Origin: Oscillospiraceae bacterium
GTDB taxonomy: Bacteria > Bacillota > Clostridia > Oscillospirales > CAG-272
Length of the DNA stretch: 5,930 nt
Direction of reading: 5' to 3'
NCBI GenBank assembly: GCA_015063655.1
Contig: SVTU01000083.1
Location: forward strand, 1 to 5,930
This document shows, in pieces, positions 1-5,882 of the stretch (position 1 is its first letter; each line of letters starts with the position of its first letter). Under the pieces are notes generated by a model. It was given only the letters and a program-made list of their open reading frames with translations. It ran no database searches and had not been told where the DNA came from. Position numbers and translations under genes: made by a program.

Positions 1-394
1 CGAAGGGGGGCTCTGTGTGCAGAAGCGCTCCAACGGCATTCGCCACGATATCGGCCCCAAGCTCAGCAGGGTCATCGGTACGAATATTGATACCCGTTTT
101 AAGCCCTGGTCCTACTACGTAAATGGAAACACTGAGAAGCGAGGATACGGCAGATTTGATGATATCGGTCATGGGCGGAACAACAGAGCCGACAATAACG
201 CTCGTCACATCCTTGATCGAAAAGCCGCGGACGGAAAAAACGGAGTGAAGGAGTACGGCATATTCATCGGCACTCTTGCGAGCATCGGTTGAAAGCTTAG
301 AGCAAAACAGCATATCCCCCTGTGGCTTTTCCGTATCCTTGCGGAATAAGCCCACGGAAATGCTGGTATTGCCAATATCCACTGCCAAAAGCAT
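1..394 (-). CDS. coaX: Type III pantothenate kinase (CoaX), N-terminal part, cut by window edge
   Basis: An open frame runs from the ATG at 394-392 to base 1 without a stop, giving 131 residues of a protein usually about 255 long; the rest lies left of the window. The start has a good ribosome binding site (GGGAG, 8 bases before ATG). The product begins MLLAVDIGNTSISVG, the phosphate-binding motif of the acetate kinase/Hsp70/actin (ASKHA) fold as found in CoaX. Around residues 97-122 it has GPGLKTGINI and then ELGADIVANAV, the pantothenate-binding segment; the Asp in GAD is the family's proposed catalytic base. The usual Arg after GAD is Ile here. CoaX phosphorylates pantothenate with ATP in the first step of coenzyme A synthesis in the cytoplasm. 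Unlike the type I and II kinases, it is known to resist CoA feedback and to need a monovalent cation. It starts 37 bases after the ilvC stop on the same strand with no terminator between, so co-transcription with ilvBNC is likely. Confidence 0.93.
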   Translation of the reverse strand, partial: MLLAVDIGNTSISVGLFRKDTEKPQGDMLFCSKLSTDARKSADEYAVLLHSVFSVRGFSIKDVTSVIVGSVVPPMTDIIKSAVSSLLSVSIYVVGPGLKTGINIRTDDPAELGADIVANAVGALLHTEPPF

Positions 395-431
395 AGCCGT
401 ATCTCCCTTCTCCGTATTCTTCGTCAAGTCA

Positions 432-1442
432 TTACTTCTTGAGCCAGCTCATCATCTGACGAAGCTCAGCGCCCGTCTTCTCAAGCTGATGCTCGCTCTC
501 CTTGCGGCGGGTAGCCAAGAACTTGGCCTTTCTGCCTGCAGAGAACTCCTGCATGAACTCGGATGCAAACGTACCGTCCTGGATCTCGGAGAGCACCTTC
601 TTCATTTCCTTGCGGGTCTCCTCGGTGATGAGTCGTCTGCCAGTTCTGTAATCACCGTACTCAGCGGTGTTGGAAATGGAATATCTCATCATAGCAAAGC
701 CGCCGTTGTTGATCAGGTCAACGATCAGCTTCATCTCGTGGATGCACTCAAAGTAAGCCATCTCAGGCTCATAGCCTGCCTCAACCAGCGTGTCAAAGCC
801 TGCCTTCATCAGCTCGGTAACACCGCCGCACAGAACGGCCTGCTCACCGAACAGGTCAGTCTCGGTCTCCTCACGGAAGGAGGTCTCCAAAATACCTGCT
901 CTGCCTGCACCGATACCGCTGGCGTATGCCAAAGCGTAATCCTTTGCCTTGCCCGAATAGTCCTGATGAACGGCGATCAGGCTGGGAACGCCCTTACCCT
1001 CCTGATACTGGCTGCGAACAGTGTGGCCGGGACCCTTGGGGGCAACCATGATCACGTCGATGTTCTTAGCGGGCTGAATGAAATTGAAGTGAATGTTGAA
1101 GCCGTGAGCAAACATCAGCACGTCGCCATCCTTCATGTGAGGAGCAACCTGCTTATTGTAAATGTCAGCAGCAAGCTCATCGGGAACGAGCATCATCACC
1201 ACGTCAGCAGCTTCAGCAGCCTCTTCTACCTCCATGACCTTGAAATTGTCATGCTTTGCGGCAAAGTCGGCAGCCTTCTGCCAGTGACCGCTTCCCTTGC
1301 GCAGACCAACAACGACGTTCACGCCGCTCTCGGCAAGGTTCATCGAATGAGCATGGCCCTGGCTTCCAAAGCCGATAACGGCAACCGTCTTACCGTCAAG
1401 CAGTCCGATATTGCAATCTGTGTCGTAATACTTCTTAATCAT
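432..1442 (-). CDS. ilvC: Ketol-acid reductoisomerase, class I (acetohydroxyacid isomeroreductase)
   Basis: The 336-residue product is a full-length short (class I) enzyme. It converts acetolactate or 2-aceto-2-hydroxybutanoate to the 2,3-dihydroxy acid using NAD(P)H and Mg2+, the second common step of valine, leucine and isoleucine synthesis. The N-terminal Rossmann domain (about 1-185) shows GFGSQGHAH at 24-32 and the cofactor-selecting loop GLRKGSGHW at 46-54; its basic and Ser residues fit NADPH preference (inference). KGPGHTVR lies at 136-143. The C-terminal knotted helical domain has the metal and substrate ligands D196, E200, E232, E236 and S257 (in SISNTAEYGD) plus H113 in the active-site HGFN segment, all at the spacing of other class I enzymes. 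About five extra residues (near 60-66) follow the cofactor loop. The ATG at 1442 has AAGGAG nine bases upstream. It follows ilvN by 30 bases and precedes coaX by 37, as a middle gene of the operon. Confidence 0.98.
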   Translation of the reverse strand: MIKKYYDTDCNIGLLDGKTVAVIGFGSQGHAHSMNLAESGVNVVVGLRKGSGHWQKAADFAAKHDNFKVMEVEEAAEAADVVMMLVPDELAADIYNKQVAPHMKDGDVLMFAHGFNIHFNFIQPAKNIDVIMVAPKGPGHTVRSQYQEGKGVPSLIAVHQDYSGKAKDYALAYASGIGAGRAGILETSFREETETDLFGEQAVLCGGVTELMKAGFDTLVEAGYEPEMAYFECIHEMKLIVDLINNGGFAMMRYSISNTAEYGDYRTGRRLITEETRKEMKKVLSEIQDGTFASEFMQEFSAGRKAKFLATRRKESEHQLEKTGAELRQMMSWLKK

Positions 1443-1472
1443 GTTTCTGTTCTCCTTATATATGTTTATTTT

Positions 1473-1970
1473 TTAATTGAGATCGTAGGTCACGTGTCCG
1501 CGCTCAAGGGCCGTAGCTCCCGAGCGGCACATTTCGATCATATGGTAGGGCTTAACCGCCTCAAGGAATTCATCGATCCTTTCGGGGCATTCGGTAAGCT
1601 CAGCCACAAAGCACCCTTGGCTTTCGTCGATGACGTGCGCCCCAAAGGAAGCAACAACGTCGCGCAAAGTCTGTGTGTCTTGTCCCTGCGTGGAAAACTT
1701 AACCAGCAAAAGCTCTCGGAGCAGACTGAAGGCAGGCTCGACCGAGAAGATCATTTTTGCCTCCTCAAGCTTGGCCGTTTGCTTCATAATCTGACTGAAG
1801 GAGCGTTTGTCTCCCGTGGTCATCACGGTAATACGTGACACATGGGGATTATCCGTAGAGGACACCGTCAGAGAATCGATGTTAAAGCCTCTTTGCATAA
1901 AGAGAGAGGAAACACGAGCCAAAACACCCGCATTATTTTGCACCAGCAAAACCATACATTGCTTTTTCAT
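1473..1970 (-). CDS. ilvN: Acetolactate synthase small (regulatory) subunit
   Basis: The 165-residue product matches the usual length (about 160) of the IlvN/IlvH regulatory subunit, which activates the catalytic IlvB and gives it valine feedback control. An ACT domain covers about residues 4-77: LLVQNNAGVLARV at 8-20, then QRGFNIDSLTV at 26-36. N12, G15 and N30 align with E. coli IlvH N11, G14 and N29, residues tied to valine binding, so valine sensitivity is probably kept (inference). The C-terminal domain (about 85-160) has the REL.LVK start, the GA.VID segment and the family's closing RSG...L.RG pattern. The start has a strong AAGGAGG site that directly follows the tandem TAATAA stop of ilvB; only 15 bases separate the genes, which favours coupled translation and balanced subunits. 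The symbol ilvH would serve equally well; nothing here separates the two names. Confidence 0.97.
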   Translation of the reverse strand: MKKQCMVLLVQNNAGVLARVSSLFMQRGFNIDSLTVSSTDNPHVSRITVMTTGDKRSFSQIMKQTAKLEEAKMIFSVEPAFSLLRELLLVKFSTQGQDTQTLRDVVASFGAHVIDESQGCFVAELTECPERIDEFLEAVKPYHMIEMCRSGATALERGHVTYDLN

Positions 1971-1985
1971 GCTATCTCCTCCTTA

Positions 1986-3644
1986 TTATTTGAATATGGT
2001 ATCGTGAACGGTACAGCCCGCAGGGATCATGGGAAGCACCTTCTCTTCTCTGTCGATCATGCATTCGATCCACACAGGACCGTCAGCCTTAAGAGCCTCT
2101 GCCATGGCCGCCTCAAACTCGGAAGGCGTCTCGCAATGGTAGCCTCTGCCACCGAAGGCCTCGGCCACCTTGACGTAATTGGTCAGACGCTCAGGCTCAC
2201 TGGACGAGAAGCGTCTGTCATAGAACGCACCCTGCCACTGCCGCACCATACCGAGCACAGCATTGTTCATGATAACGGTGATAACGGGAAGCTTGTAGCT
2301 GACCGCCGTGCAGATCTCGTTGAGGTTCATGTGAAGAGAGCCGTCGGACGTGAAATGGATCACAGGCACGTCGGGACAGGCGATCTTAGCACCGATCGCC
2401 GCACCGTAGCCATAGCCCATCGTACCGAGTCCACCGCTTGTGAGGAAGCTGCGGGGACGGCAATGATGAAGATACTGCGCCGCCCACATCTGATGCTGTC
2501 CGACGTCGGTGACGTACACAGCGTCCTCGCCTGCCATCTCGCAGGTCCTTTCGATCACCTGGTGCGGACGAAGCACGTCATCTCTCGTCTCAGGCACCAA
2601 ATTATGCTCCTTCCACTTCTCGATCTGCGCAAACCACTCGCCGTGATCTCTCTTCTTGATCTTGGGAAGCAGGGCTGTCAAAACCTCTTTGATGTCGCCC
2701 ACAAGAGAATAATCCGATACAATGATCTTATTGATTTCGCTGGGGTCGATATCCATATGAATGATCTTGGCGTTATGACCGAACTTTTGCGTATTCAGCG
2801 CCACACGGTCGGAAAAGCGTGTGCCGATCGCCAGCATCACGTCGGCACGGTTGGCGGCCGCATTGGCGGCATAAGCACCGTGCATGCCGATCAGTCCCAA
2901 ATTGTACTTTTCGCCGTAGCCTAAAACACCTGCTGCCATCAAGGAATAGGCTGCGGGAATGTCGGCTCTTGTGATCAGCTCTCGAAGCTCGTCACCCGCC
3001 TCGGATATTCTCACGCCGCCGCCGAAGTAGATGAAGGGACGCTCCGCTTGGTTGATAACGGAAGCGATCTCATCGATCTGGCGCAGCTTCGGAGCAGGTA
3101 TCTGCCTTTGAACGGCAGGAGCGGGCTCGTACATGGTCTTATCGGCGGTAATGTCCTTGGGTATGTCGATCAGCACAGGCCCGGGTCTGCCACTGGATGC
3201 GATGCGGAAGGCTTCACGGACGATGTCTGCAAGATCATCCACCTTTCGAACCACAAAATTATGCTTGGTGATGGGCATGGTGATACCCGCAATGTAGACC
3301 TCCTGGAAGCTGTCACAGCCAATGAGAGGCGTTGGAACGTTACCCGTAATGGCCACCAAGGGTACACTGTCCATGTAAGCGGTGGCTATGCCCGTGACCA
3401 GGTTGGTTGCACCGGGGCCGCTTGTGGCAATGACCACACCCGTCTTACCCGTGGCACGGGCATATCCGTCGGCGGCATGGCAAGCGCCCTGCTCGTGCGC
3501 CGTCATATAATGCGTGATCTTATCACTCGCTTTATACAGCGCATCGTAAATATTCAACACCGCTCCTCCGGGATACCCGAACACGGTATCAACACCTTGC
3601 TCAAGAAGAACCTTAATAAGGATCTCCGAACCGTTCAATATCAT
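1986..3644 (-). CDS. ilvB: Acetolactate synthase large (catalytic) subunit
   Basis: The 552-residue product is full length for acetohydroxyacid synthase (EC 2.2.1.6). This thiamine-diphosphate enzyme condenses pyruvate with a second pyruvate (to acetolactate, for valine and leucine) or with 2-oxobutanoate (to acetohydroxybutanoate, for isoleucine). Domains in order: N-terminal pyrimidine-binding domain (about 1-165) with VFGYPGGAVL at 21-30 and the cofactor-activating Glu at E51 in AHEQGA; central FAD-type domain (about 185-325); C-terminal pyrophosphate-binding domain (about 360-530) with GGLGTMGYG at 404-412. The thiamine-diphosphate motif reads SDGS (433-436) followed by NN at 460-461, so the usual first Gly of GDGS is Ser. 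VRQWQ (467-471) is the conserved substrate-channel region. The anabolic form is favoured over the catabolic AlsS type by the adjacent ilvN and ilvC and the amino-acid-sensing leader. The ATG at 3644 has a perfect AAGGAGG six bases upstream. It is the first gene of the operon. Confidence 0.98.
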   Translation of the reverse strand: MILNGSEILIKVLLEQGVDTVFGYPGGAVLNIYDALYKASDKITHYMTAHEQGACHAADGYARATGKTGVVIATSGPGATNLVTGIATAYMDSVPLVAITGNVPTPLIGCDSFQEVYIAGITMPITKHNFVVRKVDDLADIVREAFRIASSGRPGPVLIDIPKDITADKTMYEPAPAVQRQIPAPKLRQIDEIASVINQAERPFIYFGGGVRISEAGDELRELITRADIPAAYSLMAAGVLGYGEKYNLGLIGMHGAYAANAAANRADVMLAIGTRFSDRVALNTQKFGHNAKIIHMDIDPSEINKIIVSDYSLVGDIKEVLTALLPKIKKRDHGEWFAQIEKWKEHNLVPETRDDVLRPHQVIERTCEMAGEDAVYVTDVGQHQMWAAQYLHHCRPRSFLTSGGLGTMGYGYGAAIGAKIACPDVPVIHFTSDGSLHMNLNEICTAVSYKLPVITVIMNNAVLGMVRQWQGAFYDRRFSSSEPERLTNYVKVAEAFGGRGYHCETPSEFEAAMAEALKADGPVWIECMIDREEKVLPMIPAGCTVHDTIFK

Positions 3645-3660
3645 TTGTTACCTCCTTGCG
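3645..3660 (-). promoter_or_regulatory. Ribosome binding site of ilvB
   Basis: The minus strand reads AAGGAGGTAACAA immediately before the ilvB ATG. This full anti-Shine-Dalgarno match with a six-base spacer fixes the start codon at 3644. It lies downstream of the leader terminator, so it is made only when the T-box allows read-through. Confidence 0.85.
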
Positions 3661-3690
3661 ATCTCTTGGTATGCTCATAGCAATATGATG

Positions 3691-3734
3691 AAAAAAAGGC
3701 CTCTATCTCTTCTTTTTATAAAGAGACAAAGGTC
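3691..3734 (-). terminator. Leader terminator of the ilvB T-box
   Basis: On the minus strand GACCTTTGTCTCTT (from 3734) pairs with AAGAGATAGAGGCC (ending 3698) around a loop of about nine bases, and seven U follow (3697-3691). The 14-position stem has two G-U wobbles and one A-C mismatch. The CUCUU of its 5' arm is also the 3' strand of the antiterminator, so the two structures exclude each other, as expected of a T-box expression platform. Confidence 0.92.
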
Positions 3735-3879
3735 ATAAACACTCTGCGGTACCACTCTTCTTGCCTCACACGTAAGGCCGGCTCACGTTCACCTATCAGC
3801 GAACTGTCTAAGATAACGGAGACAACCCGTCCACGTCTACTCAATCGGATTACCGATCTTCGGGTGGAGGCTTAGGGAG

Positions 3880-3882
3880 GAG
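3880..3882 (-). promoter_or_regulatory. Predicted specifier codon CUC (leucine) of the ilvB T-box
   Basis: The CTC lies in the 3' strand of the specifier loop, directly after GTGTGAAA. The register was chosen because seven bases separate it from the AGC that follows stem I, the same distance as ATC to AGC in the ilvA leader of this window. The overlapping ACU (Thr), one base earlier, is the main alternative. It is disfavoured by the genes downstream and by the bulge base U, which calls for an A discriminator. Confidence 0.65.
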
Positions 3883-3981
3883 TTTCACACGGTTATGTCA
3901 TCGGCTCGCATCGACCGCCGACTTTCTGCAGGCACTTACGCACTACTGATTCCCTTCAACGCCAACTGTAATATTGGAGTT

Positions 3982-4010
3982 ATTTTATCACGAATTGCGT
4001 CATTTGTCAA
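3982..4010 (-). promoter_or_regulatory. Sigma-A type promoter of ilvBNC
   Basis: The minus strand has a perfect -35 TTGACA (4010-4005), a spacer of exactly 17 bases, and -10 TAAAAT (3987-3982). TG sits one base before the -10, giving an extended -10. Transcription should start near 3975, just ahead of T-box stem I. An A9 tract (4022-4014) lies just upstream of the -35 and may act as an UP element (inference). Confidence 0.9.
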
Positions 4011-4028
4011 GTGTTTTTTTTTACTTTC

Positions 4029-4066
4029 TCTTTTTGGTGTATTCTGTACAGAATACACCAAAAAGA
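4029..4066. repeat. Perfect 38-bp palindrome between ridA and the ilvB promoter
   Basis: Two 19-base arms are exact reverse complements with no spacer, centred between 4047 and 4048; the core is GTATTCTGTACAGAATAC. Pairing stops at the next base pair (4028/4067). The arms start with a T-run and end with an A-run, the reverse of an intrinsic terminator, and no U-tract follows on either strand. It is therefore better read as a DNA operator or other protein-binding site than as a terminator. It lies 18 bases upstream of the ilvB -35, centred about 70 bases before the predicted start. I do not recognise the regulator. Confidence 0.85.
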
Positions 4067-4093
4067 ATGTCTATCTTTGTCTATTTTTCTGCT

Positions 4094-4468
4094 TTACAGC
4101 TCGGCAATGACCTCAACCTCTGCCAGCACGTTTTTGGGCAAAGCCTTTGCCGCCACGCAGGAACGGGCAGGCTTCGAAACAAAGTAACGGCCGTATACCG
4201 CATTGAATGCGGCAAAGTCTGCCATATCGGCTAAGAAGCATGTTGTTTTGACCACCTTATCCATCGACGTGCCTGCCGCCAGAAGGACGGCCGTCAGGTT
4301 GCGACAGATCTGCTCGGTCTGCTCCTCGATGGTCTTGGCAACCACCTGACCGACGGCTGGATCAATGGCGATCTGACCCGACGTAAAAACCAAATTGCCG
4401 CAGATCACGGCTTGAGAATACGGGCCAATGGCCTCGGGGGCTTCTTTTGTATATACCTTCTTTAGCAT
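4094..4468 (-). CDS. ridA: RidA family reactive enamine/imine deaminase
   Basis: The 124-residue product is full length for the RidA (YjgF/YER057c/UK114) family. These cytoplasmic trimers hydrolyse unstable 2-aminoacrylate and 2-aminocrotonate, the enamine/imine intermediates released by PLP enzymes such as threonine dehydratase, to the 2-oxo acid and ammonia. Visible family features are AIGPYSQA at 13-20 (Y17), FTSGQIA at 28-34, the conserved R102 in PARSCVA (99-106), which binds the substrate carboxylate, and E117 in the closing VEVIA. These residues place it in the true RidA group rather than the Rid1-7 side branches (inference). It starts 17 bases after the ilvA stop, with GAGG eight bases before its ATG, so the two genes form one unit in which RidA processes the immediate product of IlvA. 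No convincing U-tailed terminator follows it. Confidence 0.96.
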   Translation of the reverse strand: MLKKVYTKEAPEAIGPYSQAVICGNLVFTSGQIAIDPAVGQVVAKTIEEQTEQICRNLTAVLLAAGTSMDKVVKTTCFLADMADFAAFNAVYGRYFVSKPARSCVAAKALPKNVLAEVEVIAEL

Positions 4469-4485
4469 GACGCTTACCTCATTTC

Positions 4486-5688
4486 TTAAGAATTACAGGA
4501 AACGATGCGGAAGCCCTCATTCTCCAGGGCATCCGTAATCTGATGAATATGATCGTAGTTCTTGGTCTCCAGCACAAGGCGAAGGAAGCAACCGTTGATG
4601 TCCTTGGTCTCGCTGGCTCGCTCGTGATGCACCGAGATCACGTTTGCCCCTTCTCCTGCAATGATGCGGGATACGTCCATCAGCTGACCGGGCTTATCCA
4701 CAAGCTCAAGGCAAAGGTTGCAGGTACGGCCCGACGTCAAAAGACCTCGCTCGATCACACGGGACAGAATGGTAACGTCAATGTTACCGCCCGAAACCAA
4801 GCACACGACCTTCTTATTCTTAACGGGGATCTTATTGAACATGACTGCTGCCACGGACACAGCACCCGCTCCCTCGGCGATCATCTTCTGCTTTTCGATC
4901 AGACGCAGAATAGCCGAGCTGATCTCGTCCTCAGACACGGTAACGATCTCGTCAACGTACTCGGACACCAGGGCAAAGGTGTTGTCACCGGGCTGCTTAA
5001 CGGCGATACCGTCGGCAATGGTATGTACGCTGGGCAAGCGCTCGATCTTATGATCTCGCACCGAGTTGAACATGCTGGGCGCACCGTCTGCCTGCACGCC
5101 ATACACCTTGATATGGGGGGCAAGGTGCTTGATAACGTAAGCCACGCCCGAGATCAGTCCACCTCCGCCAATGGGAACGACAACGGCATCGATATCCTTC
5201 ATTTCGTCAAGAATTTCAAGAGCGACCGTTCCCTGTCCTGCGATCACGTTATCGTCATCAAAGGGGTGAACGAAGGTATAGCCCTTTTCGTCACGAAGCT
5301 CCAAGGCACGGCGGTAGGCATCGTCGTACACACCCTTGACCATTTCGATTTGTGCGCCATAGCTTCTCGTAGCCTCGACCTTGGAGATGGGAGCACCGTC
5401 AGGCAGGCAAATGGTTGCCTTGATTCCATATTTTTGTGCCGCCAGAGCCACGCCCTGTGCGTGATTGCCTGCCGAGCAGGCGATCACGCCCCGAGCCTTT
5501 TCTTCCTCGGTCAGCTGAGAGATCATATAGCCTGCTCCTCTCACCTTAAACGAGCCTGTTACCTGCAAATTCTCCGTTTTCAGGAACGTCGTGCAATCGG
5601 GGTTGATCTCAGATTGGATCAGATTGGTTTTTCTTACCACGTCCTTCAGTACAAAGGCGGCGTGATAGACCTTGTCAAGCGTCAGCAT
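4486..5688 (-). CDS. ilvA: Threonine ammonia-lyase with one C-terminal ACT domain
   Basis: The 400-residue product deaminates L-threonine to 2-oxobutanoate with pyridoxal phosphate, the committed step toward isoleucine. The fold-type II catalytic domain (about 1-318) has the PLP lysine K48 in TGSFKVRGA, SAGNHAQG at 72-79, the phosphate-binding glycine loop GGGG at 174-177, AEGAGA at 271-276 and SGGN at 299-302. A single ACT domain covers about 325-400 (LELVDKPGQLMDVSRI, then GCFLRLVLET), which is the short, about 400-residue form rather than the 500-residue E. coli IlvA with its two-part regulatory domain. Effector control by isoleucine or valine is likely but cannot be read from sequence. 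The ATG at 5688 was chosen because AAAGGA lies just upstream. An in-frame ATG at 5709 falls in the U-tract of the leader terminator and lacks a ribosome binding site, and still longer frames run through the T-box. The leader and ridA point to a biosynthetic role. Confidence 0.96.
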   Translation of the reverse strand: MLTLDKVYHAAFVLKDVVRKTNLIQSEINPDCTTFLKTENLQVTGSFKVRGAGYMISQLTEEEKARGVIACSAGNHAQGVALAAQKYGIKATICLPDGAPISKVEATRSYGAQIEMVKGVYDDAYRRALELRDEKGYTFVHPFDDDNVIAGQGTVALEILDEMKDIDAVVVPIGGGGLISGVAYVIKHLAPHIKVYGVQADGAPSMFNSVRDHKIERLPSVHTIADGIAVKQPGDNTFALVSEYVDEIVTVSEDEISSAILRLIEKQKMIAEGAGAVSVAAVMFNKIPVKNKKVVCLVSGGNIDVTILSRVIERGLLTSGRTCNLCLELVDKPGQLMDVSRIIAGEGANVISVHHERASETKDINGCFLRLVLETKNYDHIHQITDALENEGFRIVSCNS

Positions 5689-5709
5689 TCTTGTTTTCCT
5701 TTCAAGCAT

Positions 5710-5747
5710 AAAAAATAGTCTTCGTCTCTCGATTGAGAGACGAAGAC
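5710..5747 (-). terminator. Leader terminator of the ilvA T-box
   Basis: GTCTTCGTCTCTC (5747-5735) pairs perfectly over 13 bp with GAGAGACGAAGAC (5730-5718) around the four-base loop AATC, followed by TA and six U (5715-5710). The CGUCUCU in the 5' arm is shared with the antiterminator, making the two forms mutually exclusive. It ends 21 bases before the ilvA start codon. Confidence 0.95.
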
Positions 5748-5879
5748 GAAAGCATCTCCGCGGTACCACTCTGCTTCTCCCATTGGGAGCACTCACGCAC
5801 GTGCATGCGTTATTCCTTAACGCGGAAGGACGGTACTGTTCTACTGATCCGTAGGATGTTCGACAGACAGCTCAAGGGT

Positions 5880-5882
5880 GAT
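5880..5882 (-). promoter_or_regulatory. Specifier codon AUC (isoleucine) of the ilvA T-box
   Basis: ATC on the minus strand is followed by A, the purine normally found after a specifier, and stands seven bases before AGC at the end of stem I. It agrees with the isoleucine pathway gene downstream. The opposite strand of the loop is not in the window, so the register rests on this 3' side alone. Confidence 0.8.

Larger units (their letters stand above)
3691..3975 (-). promoter_or_regulatory. T-box riboswitch (leader) of ilvBNC, probable leucine specifier
   Basis: This roughly 285-base leader has the parts of a T-box in order. Stem I begins with GAAGGGAATCAGTAG (the AGTA is the loop E/S-turn motif of the specifier loop). 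Its distal part has AGAAAG followed by a TCGGC/GCCGA stem with the GGTCGATGCGAG-type loop. Its 3' side holds GTGTGAAACTCC, and AGGGA/TCCCT closes the base. Several short stems follow, including ATCGG/CCGAT and a stem III of GCCTTA/TGAGGC. Next come the T-box sequence AAGAGTGGTACCGC (3744-3759), the antiterminator and the terminator. In the antiterminator AAGAG pairs with CUCUU, and the UGGU of the bulge can pair with a tRNA ending ACCA, as tRNA-Leu and tRNA-Ile do. The most likely specifier is CUC (Leu) at 3882-3880, as in the known ilv-leu leader of Bacillus subtilis. Uncharged tRNA would stabilise the antiterminator and switch ilvBNC on. The 5' end is inferred from the promoter. Confidence 0.93.

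Noticed and set aside
276..1838. 520-residue plus-strand open frame opposite ilvC and ilvN.
   Set aside because: It overlaps two unmistakable conserved genes on the other strand, resembles no family I know, and reflects codon bias of the real genes; it has no supporting context.
1842..2924. 360-residue plus-strand open frame opposite ilvB.
   Set aside because: Shadow of the conserved ilvB gene with no recognisable domain.
4029..4066. The palindrome as a bidirectional intrinsic terminator.
   Set aside because: Its arms begin with T and end with A on both strands, so the RNA hairpin would be followed by A, not by the U-tract needed for release.
4029..4066. The palindrome as a LexA or CodY box.
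   Set aside because: The core CTGTACAG lacks the eight-base gap of the CTGT-N8-ACAG LexA box and does not match the Gram-positive LexA site or the CodY motif AATTTTCWGAAAATT.
4543..5718. 391-residue plus-strand open frame opposite ilvA.
   Set aside because: It is the complement of ilvA and its upstream region; the composition is typical of an antisense shadow and no family motif is visible.
5689..5796. Longer ilvA starts (ATG at 5796 or at 5709).
   Set aside because: The first lies in the T-box upstream of the terminator. The second sits in the terminator U-tract with no ribosome binding site. The ATG at 5688 has AAAGGA at good spacing and gives the usual family N-terminus.
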